Below are positions 39,089 through 50,186 of a DNA stretch of 64,000 nt, piece after piece. Within the stretch, counting starts at the first letter, position 1. Each line of letters begins with the position of its first letter. The notes beneath the pieces were generated by a model. That model saw nothing but the letters and a program-made list of their open reading frames with translations. It was not told the DNA's origin and ran no database searches. The translations under genes were made by a program, and so were the position numbers. This DNA comes from Synechococcus sp. M16CYN (GTDB lineage Bacteria; Cyanobacteriota; Cyanobacteriia; PCC-6307; Cyanobiaceae). The stretch is from contig NZ_AP029048.1 of NCBI RefSeq assembly GCF_040371545.1, positions 124,001 through 188,000 on the forward strand, written 5' to 3'.

Positions 39089-41968
39089 TTATACAGCGGT
39101 TGCAATCGCTTCCACAGGAGGACAAGTACACACTAGGTTTCTGTCGCCAAAAGCGTTATCAATGCGGGCGACCACCGGCCAGACCTTATTTTGCGCTTGA
39201 TTTGGCAAGGGGAATGCCGCCTGTTGCCGGCTGTAGGGACGCTCCCAAACCTCTACCATTAGAGCAGTCATCGTATGCGGAGATTGCTTGAGGGGGTTAT
39301 TTAGCGCATCGATTTCACCTGTCTCAATAGTCCTTATTTCTTCACGTATAGCTATCAATGCATCTACGAAACGATTTAATTCTGACAAGCTCTCACTTTC
39401 CGTAGGCTCCACCATAAGGGTACCAGCTACGGGCCAGCTCACCGTTGGAGCATGGAAGCCATAATCCATCAGACGCTTTGCTATATCATCAACATCAATT
39501 CCAGCATCGCGTTTTATTGGACGCAGATCAAGGATGCATTCATGGGCCACTCGACCAGTAGAGCCACGGAACAACACCGGAAAGTGGTCATCGAGGCGAC
39601 AGGCCAAGTAATTAGCCGATAGAAGCGCTACGGAACTGGCTTGACGGAGTGCATCCGCACCCATCATTCGCAAATACATCCAGCTAATTGGCAGAATGCT
39701 GGCGTTGCCCAGAACGGCTGCAGAGACCGGACCAATGGCCAAAGCAACTTGGTCTTGGAACGGATGGCCCGGTAGGAAGGGTGCTAGGTGAGCCGCCACG
39801 CCTATCGGACCCACCCCTGGACCACCTCCACCATGAGGGATGCAGAAGGTCTTGTGTAGATTTATATGGCACACATCAGCTCCAAAGGCCCCTGGTCGGG
39901 AGAGGCCCACCTGGGCGTTGAGATTGGCACCATCGAGATACACTTGGCCCCCATGGTTATGGATTACTTCACAGATATTGCGGATGCCGGTTTCAAAAAC
40001 ACCGTGGGTTGATGGATATGTTACCATTAAGGCGGCTAGACGGTCGGTGTGCTTCATCGCAAGAGCCACTAGGTTTTCTTGATCAATATTCCCTTCGGCA
40101 TCGCAGGCTACCGCGACCACTTTGAGCCCAGCCATTACGGCACTGGCGGGATTTGTGCCGTGGGCACTCGTCGGAATTAAGCAGATATCACGCCGGTCTT
40201 CCCCACAAAAGCGGTGCCAAGCACGGATTACCAATAGACCAGCGTATTCACCTTGAGAACCGGCATTAGGCTGCAGCGAGACGGCAGAGAAACCCGTTAG
40301 GGCTGCCAGCCAGCGCTCTAAGTCATCAACCAATTGAAGATAACCCGATGCCTGATCTAAAGGGGCAAAAGGGTGCAGACAAGCGAAAGCCGGCCAACTA
40401 ACAGGAAATAATTCCGCTGCAGCATTCAACTTCATCGTGCAACTTCCCAGCGGGATCATCCCATGCACCAGCGATAGATCACGACTAACTAAGCGCTGGA
40501 TGTATCGCATCAGTTCAGTTTCACTGCGATAGCAATGGAACACACTCTGCGTCAGCCAAGGGCGAGTCCGCGATGGAAGCGATTGCAACGTAGTGTTGGT
40601 TGGAGTTGTAGTGGGCAAAGCTGGAGCCGGCTTATTAGTGACATGGGCAATAACTTCCAAAAGTTGGTTTACTTCTTTTTCATCACTCAACTCGTCCAGG
40701 GTGATGCCAAATCCAGTGGCCTGGGCGACAGGTGCGCCGTTGGGGAGGACCCGTAGGTTGAAGCCAGCCGCCAGTGCTGCAGCATGTACAGCTGGGGCGT
40801 AAGAGGTGGTGACGGTGACCGTGTCAAAGCGTTCTCCCGGATCTAACGGGAAGTTCAGACTTTGTAAACCGTTCTCCAAACGAAGACGCAGTGCAACGAG
40901 CCGACGGGCAATGTCATGAAGACCATCAGGTCCGTGATACACGGCATAAAACGACGCGATAACCGCTAGGAGGACCTGAGCAGTACAAATATTGCTTGTA
41001 GCTTTATCCCGACGAATATGTTGTTCTCGAGTTTGCAGAGCTAAACGTAGCGCGGGATTTCCTTCTACATCCTTCGACTCACCTACCAAACGTCCAGGAA
41101 TTTGGCGCTTATAGATTTCCCTTGTGGCAAAAAACGCAGCATGAGGCCCCCCAAATCCCATCGGGACACCGAACCGTTGAGCACTACCAACGGCGATATC
41201 AGCTCCAAAGTCAGCCACTGGAGCAAAAAGGGTCTGCGCTAATGGATCAACTGCTACCGTAACAAGTGCGTTCGCCCTATGCGCTTTCTCGATTGTAGCA
41301 GTGGGGTTCCAAACTATTCCATCAACACCGGGCAGCTGTAACAGAATCCCAAAGACGTTGGCATCAAACGTCACATGTTCAGGATCAGTCCATTTAAGCT
41401 CAATGCCTAGCGGCTCAGCCCGGGTTTGCAGCACGGCCCAAGTTTGCGGTAACACCTTGTGATCAACGAGGAAGAACTTGGCGTTTGGCCGAGAACGGAC
41501 GCCAAAACTTAAGCCCATTGCTTCAGCGGCTGCAGTAGCCTCGTCTAGTAGCGAGGCGTTCGCGATTGGCAAGCCGGTGAGTTCGCTGATAAGCGTCTGA
41601 AAATTTAATAACGCCTCAAGGCGCCCTTGCGCGATTTCGGCCTGGTAAGGAGTATAGGCAGTGTACCAGGCAGGATTCTCAAATACGTGACGCTGGATCA
41701 ATGCTGGCATTGCGGTGCCATGATACCCAAGGCCAATCAATGATCGTTGCACCTGGTTCTTTGCAGCGATTCTGCCGAGATCCGCTAAGGCCTCTGTCTC
41801 CCCACAACCAGTAGGAAGAATGTCGCGAGGTGGAATCGCATCAAGAATGTCTTTAGGAACTACATCAGAGATGAAATCCTCCATGCACTGATAGCCCAGT
41901 ACCCGCAGCATTTGATCTTGCTCCACGTCACTTGGACCTAAATGCCGCTGCAGGAAAGGAGAGGTCAC
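39089..41968 (-). CDS. gcvP: Glycine dehydrogenase (decarboxylating), P-protein
   Basis: This 959-residue PLP enzyme is the P-protein of the glycine cleavage system. It decarboxylates glycine and passes the aminomethyl group to lipoyl-GcvH, which in cyanobacteria serves photorespiration and one-carbon supply. The PLP lysine lies in [20 protein letters not shown]. Other motifs are [40 protein letters not shown] and [10 protein letters not shown]. Length is normal for the fused single-chain form. The start is a GTG ([14 protein letters not shown]). It lies 54 bp downstream of gcvH on the same strand. Confidence 0.97.
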   Translation of the reverse strand: MTSPFLQRHLGPSDVEQDQMLRVLGYQCMEDFISDVVPKDILDAIPPRDILPTGCGETEALADLGRIAAKNQVQRSLIGLGYHGTAMPALIQRHVFENPAWYTAYTPYQAEIAQGRLEALLNFQTLISELTGLPIANASLLDEATAAAEAMGLSFGVRSRPNAKFFLVDHKVLPQTWAVLQTRAEPLGIELKWTDPEHVTFDANVFGILLQLPGVDGIVWNPTATIEKAHRANALVTVAVDPLAQTLFAPVADFGADIAVGSAQRFGVPMGFGGPHAAFFATREIYKRQIPGRLVGESKDVEGNPALRLALQTREQHIRRDKATSNICTAQVLLAVIASFYAVYHGPDGLHDIARRLVALRLRLENGLQSLNFPLDPGERFDTVTVTTSYAPAVHAAALAAGFNLRVLPNGAPVAQATGFGITLDELSDEKEVNQLLEVIAHVTNKPAPALPTTTPTNTTLQSLPSRTRPWLTQSVFHCYRSETELMRYIQRLVSRDLSLVHGMIPLGSCTMKLNAAAELFPVSWPAFACLHPFAPLDQASGYLQLVDDLERWLAALTGFSAVSLQPNAGSQGEYAGLLVIRAWHRFCGEDRRDICLIPTSAHGTNPASAVMAGLKVVAVACDAEGNIDQENLVALAMKHTDRLAALMVTYPSTHGVFETGIRNICEVIHNHGGQVYLDGANLNAQVGLSRPGAFGADVCHINLHKTFCIPHGGGGPGVGPIGVAAHLAPFLPGHPFQDQVALAIGPVSAAVLGNASILPISWMYLRMMGADALRQASSVALLSANYLACRLDDHFPVLFRGSTGRVAHECILDLRPIKRDAGIDVDDIAKRLMDYGFHAPTVSWPVAGTLMVEPTESESLSELNRFVDALIAIREEIRTIETGEIDALNNPLKQSPHTMTALMVEVWERPYSRQQAAFPLPNQAQNKVWPVVARIDNAFGDRNLVCTCPPVEAIATAV

Positions 41969-42022
41969 AGATTGCAGGGGCGAAAGCTGTCGATCGTAAA
42001 TAAAGCTGACTGCTTTTTGATG

Positions 42023-42412
42023 TCAGTTCGCGTTTATTCTGGCGGAATAGGTTGAAGAATCTAACAAGTTCTCCAGCTGGGTCGGATTACTTGGGCGCAC
42101 CAAGAGCAGCCATCCCTCGCCATGGGGGTCATTCTGAAGTTCTTCAGGGCTGACTAATACAGCTTCATTCCGCTGGACTACCTCCCCATCAACTGGAGCA
42201 TACATTTCCTCGACGGCTTTTACCGATTCCACAGAACCGAAGCTAGAGCCCCTATCAAGAGTAGAGCCAACTTGAGGTAGATCAACAAAAACAATGTCAC
42301 CGAGCTGATCAACAGCGAAAGCACTGATACCAACCTTCATCAGCTCCCCATCAAAATGAGCGTACTCATGGCTATCGGCGAAGCGATAAGAGGCGGGAAA
42401 TTCAAACGCCAT
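42023..42412 (-). CDS. gcvH: Glycine cleavage system H-protein
   Basis: This 129-residue protein is the lipoyl carrier of the glycine cleavage system. The lipoylated lysine is K65 in GSVESVKAVEEMYAPVDGEV. VGISAFAVDQLGDIVFVDLP is also typical. It starts 20 bp after the PLP-enzyme gene and is followed by gcvP, forming one operon. No glycine riboswitch was recognised upstream. Confidence 0.97.
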   Translation of the reverse strand: MAFEFPASYRFADSHEYAHFDGELMKVGISAFAVDQLGDIVFVDLPQVGSTLDRGSSFGSVESVKAVEEMYAPVDGEVVQRNEAVLVSPEELQNDPHGEGWLLLVRPSNPTQLENLLDSSTYSARINAN

Positions 42413-42432
42413 TAATCTAAATAAAAGTGAAT

Positions 42433-43704
42433 TTAGATGCTTTCAATTTGTAGGAGATTAATCAGACCTGCTCCATCAAGCGCGGTTAGGGCTTCACCCA
42501 GAGCCAAGCGTATATGGCTGCGGTGGGTACCTCCCTGTACAAATAGGTTAAATGGTTCTCTTAACGGCGCATCTGCTGAGAATTCGCTAGTCGATCCATT
42601 AATAAATGTGCCACCTGCCATCACCAAATCGCTAGCGTAACCGGGCATTGCAGCTGGGATAGGATTGAGGTATGACCCCACTGGGGAGCAGGCCTGGAAC
42701 GCCCGGCACACTTCTTGCAAAGCTTCTGGACTACCCAGACAGACAGCCTGAATGAGATCGCTTCGTGCGGTATTTGGCCGAGGTTGTACAGAGAAACCTA
42801 GCCGTTCAAACACGCCAGCTACAAGATTTGCACCAATTAAAGACTCAGTCACCATTTGAGGTGCCAAGAACAATCCCTGCAAGACTAAGCGCTGGAGGTT
42901 AAAATTTGCGCCGCCCTCGCGACCAATGCCAGGTGCCGTCAACCGACAGCAAGCCTGCTCAACCAGATCAGCTCTGCCCGCGACGTAACCACCGGTAGGC
43001 GTGATCGTACCCCCAAGATTTTTAATCAAAGAACCAGCTACTAAATCGGCCCCCACCTCCGGCGGCTCACAGTCTTGAACCAGCTCGCCATAGCAGTTGT
43101 CGACAAAACAAATGCAATCAGGCTGGCGGGTATGAATGAGCTCACAAAGATCACCGATTTCCTTTACTGGCAAGGACGGACGCCAACTGTATCCGCAACT
43201 ACGCTGAATCAATACCACCCGGCAAGGCGAAGCCAAAGCCCAACTAAGGCCGTTTCGATCGACAGTTCCGTCTGCTGTCAACGCTACTTCGTCGTACTCA
43301 ACCCCGAAATCAGCTAGCGAGCCTTGGCCACATCCTCTTAAGCCAATTACTTCCTCGAGTGTGTCATAAGGACGCCCCGTAATCGAAAGCAAGCGATCAC
43401 CAGGTCGCAATACACCAAACAGCGCAGCTGTAATGGCATGGGTGCCACTTACGAACTGCATTCGTACCGCTGCCGCTTCAGCACCGAGAACCCTTGCAAA
43501 CACACGATCAACTACATCCCGGCTCTGATCGCCATGGCCATATCCAGTGAAGGAGGTGAAATGGTGGGCTCCCACTCGCTCCGCAATAAAAGCCCCAAGA
43601 ACACGCTGAAATTTTTCTTCGACAGCAGCCGTACGTGCAGCAGCCCACGATGCCTGCTGCTGCACCACAGAGTCAATCAGCTGCTTTGCAATTGCACTAG
43701 TCAC
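42433..43704 (-). CDS. Methionine gamma-lyase family (aluminium-resistance-type) PLP enzyme
   Basis: This 423-residue protein belongs to the fold-type I PLP family annotated as methionine gamma-lyase-like or aluminium resistance protein; its substrate is not established. Motifs are FTGYGHGDQSRDVVDRVFAR, QFVSGTHAITAALFGVLRPG and FVDNCYGE, with the PLP lysine in SLIKNLGGTITPTGGYVAG. The GTG at 43704 was chosen because AAGGGGGA lies a few bases upstream. A longer frame to 43770 needs a TTG start. It is the first gene of a cluster with gcvH and gcvP, which hints at a link to amino-acid or one-carbon metabolism. Confidence 0.88.
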   Translation of the reverse strand: MTSAIAKQLIDSVVQQQASWAAARTAAVEEKFQRVLGAFIAERVGAHHFTSFTGYGHGDQSRDVVDRVFARVLGAEAAAVRMQFVSGTHAITAALFGVLRPGDRLLSITGRPYDTLEEVIGLRGCGQGSLADFGVEYDEVALTADGTVDRNGLSWALASPCRVVLIQRSCGYSWRPSLPVKEIGDLCELIHTRQPDCICFVDNCYGELVQDCEPPEVGADLVAGSLIKNLGGTITPTGGYVAGRADLVEQACCRLTAPGIGREGGANFNLQRLVLQGLFLAPQMVTESLIGANLVAGVFERLGFSVQPRPNTARSDLIQAVCLGSPEALQEVCRAFQACSPVGSYLNPIPAAMPGYASDLVMAGGTFINGSTSEFSADAPLREPFNLFVQGGTHRSHIRLALGEALTALDGAGLINLLQIESI

Positions 43705-43758
43705 CAAATCCCCCTTGCTTTTAAACCGTTTTGGGACTCCACGCTGATTCTCTACTCT

Positions 43759-44775
43759 ATGGATAATCAACCGCCGCGAGTCAAAAACTCCTTTAGATTT
43801 CCGTTATCAACGGCACCATCCGCTCCCTGGTTTTCCTTTTTGAGCGGTACCGTCAATTCCAGGAGATTCCGATTGGTTCCCTCGCAAACAGCTGGCAACC
43901 GCGACCTTCGTCTACGGGCGGCGGTAACCGCTCCCCGCGAGCCGCTCCCCGCACGTCAGCGGCGCGTGAAAACGGGGACAGCCGGTTTCATGCTGGTTAA
44001 TCATATTTTGGCAACCGTGGCGCTACTGCCCCAGTTCTGGAGCTGGCAAGCCATCGTCGCCTTCGGCATTCTCTACTGGATGACGGTTCTCGGCGTTACC
44101 CTCGGTTTGCACCGTTTAGTCGCTCACCGCAGTCTTGTGGTGCCCGTATGGCTTGAGCGCGTTTTAGTTGTCATGGGAACTTTGGCATGCCAAAGCGGAC
44201 CTATCGAATGGGTGGGACTTCACCGCCATCACCATCGGTTTTCAGACCAACCAGCTGATCACCACGATGCCGGGCGCGGTTTGTGGTGGAGTCATAGCGA
44301 GTGGATGCTACATGATATCCCCGCTCTTAAGGAGTTGGATCGGTATGCTGGAGACCTCCAGTGTGATCCCTTCTATCGTTGGCTTGACCGCTGGTTTTTA
44401 TTGTTACAAATCCCCTTAGGACTTTGCTTATATTGGTACGGAGAAACTGCTCTTGTGCATGGTGGCGGTCTAGGTCTGGTCCTCTGGGGAATTCCGCTTC
44501 GTCTGGTGGTTGTGTACCACGTCACGTGGTTGGTGAATTCTGCAACGCATGCATTCGGTTATCGCAACTTTGACTGCCCGGATCTTTCGCGTAATTGTTG
44601 GTGGGTGGCTATCCTATCTTTTGGGGAAGGTTGGCACAATAATCACCATGCGCATCCTGCCAGCGCACGCCATGGTCTTCGCTGGTTCGAATTCGATATG
44701 ACTTGGCAACACGTTCGTTTTTTAAAGCATCTTGGCCTTGCTAAATGTATACGCGAAGCCAGATATAGGCTCTAA
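43759..44775 (+). CDS. Acyl-lipid desaturase, DesC-type (delta-9)
   Basis: This ~338-residue membrane desaturase should insert a double bond into membrane-lipid acyl chains. The three histidine boxes are present: HRLVAHR, HRHHHRFSDQPADHH and GWHNNHHAHPASARH. Hydrophobic spans flank them (VNHILATVALLPQFWSWQAI, VVAFGILYWMTVLGVTLG, LLLQIPLGLCLYWYG). The catalytic region begins near residue 80; before it lies a basic, poorly conserved N-terminal stretch, so the true start may be downstream of 43759 (for example a TTG near 43873). Upstream codons to 43438 are antisense to the PLP-enzyme gene and were excluded. Confidence 0.85.
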   Translation: MDNQPPRVKNSFRFPLSTAPSAPWFSFLSGTVNSRRFRLVPSQTAGNRDLRLRAAVTAPREPLPARQRRVKTGTAGFMLVNHILATVALLPQFWSWQAIVAFGILYWMTVLGVTLGLHRLVAHRSLVVPVWLERVLVVMGTLACQSGPIEWVGLHRHHHRFSDQPADHHDAGRGLWWSHSEWMLHDIPALKELDRYAGDLQCDPFYRWLDRWFLLLQIPLGLCLYWYGETALVHGGGLGLVLWGIPLRLVVVYHVTWLVNSATHAFGYRNFDCPDLSRNCWWVAILSFGEGWHNNHHAHPASARHGLRWFEFDMTWQHVRFLKHLGLAKCIREARYRL

Positions 44776-45738
44776 CTATTTTGCTCAAGGATACTTAAGA
44801 CCTTGGTTAGAATCAAATTCCTAACTCTAGTCACTCATTTATATTCAATGCTTCATGCTGATTTAGAGAATCAATAGATTCGTCGTAACTTTACGATAAC
44901 AGCCGATTTAAAAGGTATAATAATTAAAACATATATTCTGCCAAAGCCGAAAAGTTAACCCTATAAAGTCATCCCTTCGCAGACAACTTTATAGCAAAGA
45001 TAGCTTTTTCATCGAGAAATTTTATTGAATATAAATCATGAAAGGTGATTGATCGCAATAATACTCAACGTGAACACGGTAGATATTACGTTTGCCGAGC
45101 TGGCCGATTGTATCCTACAAGATCTCAGAAGCATTTCTCACTCTATATTCAAGATAAGGACAAGGAAAAATCTACAACTTAAGTTTTAGTCAAAACTGAT
45201 ATTATGATCGTGTGATGCTTGACTTATGTTACCTATTCGTTTTTATTGTTACAAATTTCTAAAGTTGCTCTGATAATACCATTATGATATAGGAGTTTCC
45301 AAATATTTATTTTTTAGGAAAAATCCATGAGTTAGGTATTAAAATTTTGTCATGAATGAGATTTCAGCTGAGTGTTACCTTCAAGAGCGATTTCTGTGGC
45401 GCTTTTGGTTTAATCGATATAAATTAGTTATGAAAACATTTACTTTCGATCAATCATCCGATTAGGCTGCTGAGTATTTATAATTTAACAAATCTATGAA
45501 ACTTTCATTTCGTCAGTTTATTTGAATAAGTGGAACCCTATTTAAAAAAATAATGTTAACGTTCACCTTACAAAATTTTTTAACTATACTTCTGCAGGCG
45601 ATTTTAATCAGATGAGAGATTTGTTTTGCCAGTGGCTTATGCCGTCCGCTATAGCCGCAATTGTCTAATTCCTCTGATCAGTTAGGCTAGGGCCATAGTA
45701 TCGCTGATCGCACCGTTGTTGTTTTTAGTCGAATTCTC
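44776..45738. other. AT-rich spacer between the desaturase and rplI
   Basis: These 963 bp are AT rich up to about 45600 and then rise towards normal composition at the rplI promoter. No gene or structured RNA was recognised. Confidence 0.6.
45661..45688 (+). promoter_or_regulatory. Candidate promoter of rplI-dnaB
   Basis: TTGTCT (45661-45666) and TAGGCT (45683-45688) are separated by 16 bp and lie ~50 bp before the rplI ATG. Spacing and position fit a sigma-70-type promoter, but the match is moderate. Confidence 0.3.
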
Positions 45739-46197
45739 ATGACTAAGCGTGTACAAATCGTTTTGAGCGAGGACATTCTGAGTCTCGGCAGGACTGGAGA
45801 TCTGGTGGATGTTGCCCCCGGTTATGCCCGCAACTTCTTACTGCCTTTCGGCAAGGCTACTCCGGTCACTCCTGCAGTGATGAAACAGGTGGAGCATCGC
45901 CGTGCCAAGGAGATAGAGCGTCAAGTCACCATCAAGCAAGAAGCCTTGGACTTCAAGATAGCTCTCAACACCATTGGCCGCTTCACCGTAAAAAAGCAAA
46001 CCGGTGAAGATAATGTGTTGTTTGGCACGGTCACCAACGGCGACGTAGCCCAGGTAATCGAAAAGTCCACCAAGAAGGAAATTGATCGTCGAAATATTCT
46101 GGTTCCTGAGATCCATCGTACCGGTAAGTACACTGTACAAATCAAACTGCACAGTGAAGTAACCGCAGAGATCAATCTCGAAGTTGTGAGCTACTGA
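45739..46197 (+). CDS. rplI: 50S ribosomal protein L9
   Basis: This 152-residue protein is L9, which binds 23S rRNA domain V and limits frameshifting. The N-domain reads [20 protein letters not shown] and [16 protein letters not shown], typical of the family, followed by a long charged connecting helix and the C-domain with [18 protein letters not shown]. It is followed 61 bp later by dnaB, a widely conserved pairing. Confidence 0.97.
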   Translation: MTKRVQIVLSEDILSLGRTGDLVDVAPGYARNFLLPFGKATPVTPAVMKQVEHRRAKEIERQVTIKQEALDFKIALNTIGRFTVKKQTGEDNVLFGTVTNGDVAQVIEKSTKKEIDRRNILVPEIHRTGKYTVQIKLHSEVTAEINLEVVSY

Positions 46198-46258
46198 TTT
46201 GCAGCACAACGATTTGATTCAGTCAGAGTGTGAAACCGAATAGCTATACCCCGTCGCC

Positions 46259-47674
46259 ATGGTGAGTGTCCCCCTTCCAGGCAACGGCGATCAAGCTGAA
46301 GGGGGGCGGCCTGGCTATGCTCGAGGACGCCGAAATCAAGAGCCCGGTTTCGAAATACTGCCTGATTCCATTCCACCTCAGAACTTGGAAGCAGAGGAGG
46401 CGGTACTGGGAGGAATTCTATTGGACCCGGACGCGATCAGTCGTGTCGCCGACGTGCTACAGCCGGAAGCCTTTTATCTCAATGCCCACCAAGAAATCTT
46501 TCGCACCGCCTTGATGCTCTATAGCCAAGGAAAGCCCACCGATCTCACCTCGATAGCAGCCTGGCTAGCAGACACGGGTTCCTTAGACAGGGTCGGCGGA
46601 AACGGACGCTTAATTGAACTTGTGGAACGGGTAAGCTCTACAGCATCGATCGAGCAGGTGGCGCGGCTTGTGATGGACAAGTTTTTGCGTCGCCGGTTGA
46701 TTCGTTCTGGCAACGAAGTGATCAAGCTTGGCTTTGATCAGAATCTGTCACTGGAACAGGTACTAGATCAAGCCGAACAAACAATCTTTGCAATTAGCCA
46801 GGAAAAGCCATCCAAGGGTCTTACCCCTACAGCAGAAATACTGACTCAAACTTTTGAAGAGATTGAAAGTCGCTCTCTTGGGACGTCAGTGGCTGGCATC
46901 CCGGTGAACTTTTACGATCTCGATGCGATGACTCAGGGACTCCAACGCAGTGATCTAATCATTGTGGCTGGACGGCCTGCTATGGGGAAAACCTCAATTG
47001 TGCTCAACCTGGCAAAAAATGTAGCCCAATTGCACAACTTACCGGTTTGTGTATTCAGCTTAGAAATGAGCAAAAAACAACTTACCTATCGATTGTTGTC
47101 AATGGAGGTAGGAATTGAAGCCGGACGTTTACGCACCGGCCGATTGCATCAGGAGGAATGGCCACTACTGGGACAGGGCATCAATAGCTTGGGACAATTG
47201 CCAATCTACATCGACGACAAGCCAAGCTCTGGCGTACTGGAAATGCGCTCTCTTTGTAGGCGACTGATGGCTGAACAAGGCAAAGAGTTAGGACTTGTAG
47301 TGATTGATTATCTGCAATTAATGGAAGGTTCTAGCTCGGATAATCGGGTACAGGAGATCTCACGCATTACAAGAGCTCTTAAGGCGATGGCACGAGAACT
47401 GAATGTACCAGTGATTGCGCTTTCTCAGCTAAGTCGTGGCGTGGAATCGCGGACCAACAAACGGCCGATGCTGAGCGATCTTCGAGAATCAGGTTCAATT
47501 GAACAAGATGCTGACCTTGTATTAATGGTCTATCGCGATGAATACTATAATCCTGAAACGCTTGATCGTGGTATTACCGAAATCATTTTAACCAAACACC
47601 GCAATGGCCCGGTTGGCATGGTAAAACTACTATTCGAACCTCAGTTCACTCGGTTTCGTAACCTGGCGATGTAA
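46259..47674 (+). CDS. dnaB: Replicative DNA helicase DnaB
   Basis: This 471-residue protein is the hexameric 5'-3' replication-fork helicase. The N-terminal collar domain begins at PPQNLEAEEAVLGGILLDPD. The RecA-like domain has Walker A AGRPAMGKTSIVLNLA, Walker B LVVIDYLQLM, and the DnaB motif SQLSRGVESRTNKRPMLSDL. There is no intein, unlike some cyanobacterial dnaB genes. Length is normal. It closes the gene-dense block before the next desert. Confidence 0.97.
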   Translation: MVSVPLPGNGDQAEGGRPGYARGRRNQEPGFEILPDSIPPQNLEAEEAVLGGILLDPDAISRVADVLQPEAFYLNAHQEIFRTALMLYSQGKPTDLTSIAAWLADTGSLDRVGGNGRLIELVERVSSTASIEQVARLVMDKFLRRRLIRSGNEVIKLGFDQNLSLEQVLDQAEQTIFAISQEKPSKGLTPTAEILTQTFEEIESRSLGTSVAGIPVNFYDLDAMTQGLQRSDLIIVAGRPAMGKTSIVLNLAKNVAQLHNLPVCVFSLEMSKKQLTYRLLSMEVGIEAGRLRTGRLHQEEWPLLGQGINSLGQLPIYIDDKPSSGVLEMRSLCRRLMAEQGKELGLVVIDYLQLMEGSSSDNRVQEISRITRALKAMARELNVPVIALSQLSRGVESRTNKRPMLSDLRESGSIEQDADLVLMVYRDEYYNPETLDRGITEIILTKHRNGPVGMVKLLFEPQFTRFRNLAM

Positions 47675-50186
47675 CCAATGAAATATTAAACAAGGCTACT
47701 GGAGACAGAATACTTGAAATTCTATATATGACCAACAATTATCGCAAATTAATCACACACCTCTCTAAATCGAAAAGCATTTCAAAACAAGAGATAAACT
47801 TAGAGTATGATAAGTAATCGAATTACTAGTTGTTTTTACTTCTATAACAACGATTAATACAATTGTATATATTACTAACAGATTAATTAATTGACTCATA
47901 ACTAAGTATGATGCTTTCGCTATCAATGACAACTAGCTTCTGTCGTTAAGATCAATTAACTAGTGGCCTTAATAGTGACATTATATAGCTCTAATTAGGA
48001 GTAAAAAGAAATGCAATTTACTTAGAATAAACTGTTAATGTAGGAATACTAAGTTTTAGAATAGAAATTTAACCATTCACTTTTTTTACTTTCTTACAAA
48101 GATAATCTTAAATATTTAATAAGTCGCTACAGATTTTAATAACGCGCTGTCATTATTAAGCATAGTGCTAATACAAATTAACTAAACCCCCATCGATAAT
48201 AGCAATAAAGTATTGATCTTTCAGGATTTTTTAATAGCTATTTTTAAATAATTACCATAATCATCAGAATTTTAACTAAATTTGACATTATTAAGAGGTT
48301 AAAAGTAACGGATATATAGAAAAAATAGAAATCACATGAGTCTAGGCTTTTAAAGACGACTAATCATCCAGTTCAATAATTTTATATTAGAGATTTGTAC
48401 GGTTACTCACAATTTATTGAAGTAAAATGTGATGATCTTATCTACAAGATAACTATAATAGTTTTCTTAATTATAACGAGCAGTATCGATAGATTAATAG
48501 ATTTCTAATCGTCAGTTATACTATAGACATCAATTATAAACTTAATGAAATTAAACTCATAACGGATATAATTAAAGCAATGATAATCTATATCATAAAA
48601 TTATTTACAATACACTATCAATAATAAATATTACAAAATTTACTAGAATTAAATCACAAGGTACGAATAATCAAAAAAATAATTCACAATTAGCAATTGT
48701 CAATAGAGCAGAAATAATTATAGTTTTTATTATTATTATTATTTTAGTTATTAATTTTAGTACCAATTATTTTTTATTTTCTAATAAGGTAATAAAATTA
48801 ACCACTACTTGAGCTTTATTAACTTTATTACCACCACAAATTTAGATCATATAAAACTTAATTACTTTCAACTTTATATTTTTAGTAATTAGATCACACT
48901 TTGAAATAAAGCTTTCAATAAGATAATAACTAATTAACTATAAATTCTAATAAAATAGTTTTGTTGATAACTATCATATCTGTAGCAGAATTAATGCTAT
49001 CGATAAAAGTTTATTTAGCAGAAAATTAATAAAAACTTTTTAGTTATTTTATAACTACTTAAATAAACCTAATATTCTTATATTAATATAACAGTAATAA
49101 TTGTTTTTGCCGTTAGTAAACTCTCTAACTATAAGTATATTCAAATCCATATTTTATATCAGAGCTAATAATAGCAAAAATACGTAAAATATAGATCTCA
49201 TAATGGAAATCATTAATATTAATAAGTCAGGATTTAGTTTAGTTCTAATTTTAGTAGAGAAGGTCAATCAAAATGTTGAAAACAATAATACCTAAAATTT
49301 TGGTATAAATATGTTCTTAGCAGTTTTATATTTATTCTAGAATTGATATCTAATTAAGTTAATATTCTAGTTATTTAGAGGTTTTGATTATATATAGTAC
49401 TATGTCAGATTTTTTTAATTAATATAATAATTGATTGAAAATATAAACGTAATTTTAGTCAAAAAACTATTAAACTGACTTGTTACTTAATAACAAATTA
49501 ATAAAAAAATTAAAAAGTTTAATTAATTATTATTAACTTAGCTAATTTTAAAGATATAAAAAATAGACATTTAAGTTTGCATAAAAGCATTAAATTTTTT
49601 CACTTTTAAAAGATTAAGATCATTTTTTTGAAATAAAAATCATTATTTAACGTATGTTTTTATAACTAAAAGATTATAATAACCTAATTAATAGAATCAG
49701 TTCAAATGCTTTTGCATGTAATTTTAATCATATATAAAATAGTATTTCAGCTTTGAAGAGATAAAAGATTACTACATTTCATATGTTTTAGGATAGTTAC
49801 AGGAACTTATATTTTATAGAAATTAATAATAGAAAACTATAATAGAATATATAATAAGATTAGATCATATTTTTAACTAATAAAATCATCAGGATTTGAA
49901 GACTATAATTGTTAAACAAATAATTAACTTTTGTAAATTATTCTATGTCAAATTTTATCGAAGAATAAATCTCAAAACTATTTAGGATAAATCTAATTAG
50001 ATATAATTATAAATATCGATTCATTAACATATGTTTGAAATTAATTGACTAGCCAATTTATATTCTTGATTGAGTAGAAAAAGTTCCTACATTGATATGC
50101 TTATCTTTTTGGTCAGAGTTTTAACGCAGAGAATTTAAGTAAAATGCACTTTTACTATATCCAGTTGGATAGTTGATAATGAATCT
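47675..50186. other. 2.5-kb AT-rich desert between dnaB and mnmG
   Basis: The region is extremely AT rich with frequent stops in all frames and no plausible gene. It contains short simple repeats, such as a TTA run near 48729-48745, and long A/T tracts. It gives way abruptly to normal-GC coding sequence at the mnmG ATG. Confidence 0.75.

Noticed and set aside
48729-48745. TTA-rich run as a possible microsatellite or repeat array
   Set aside because: Only a handful of units in a region that is almost all A and T; not distinguishable from background.
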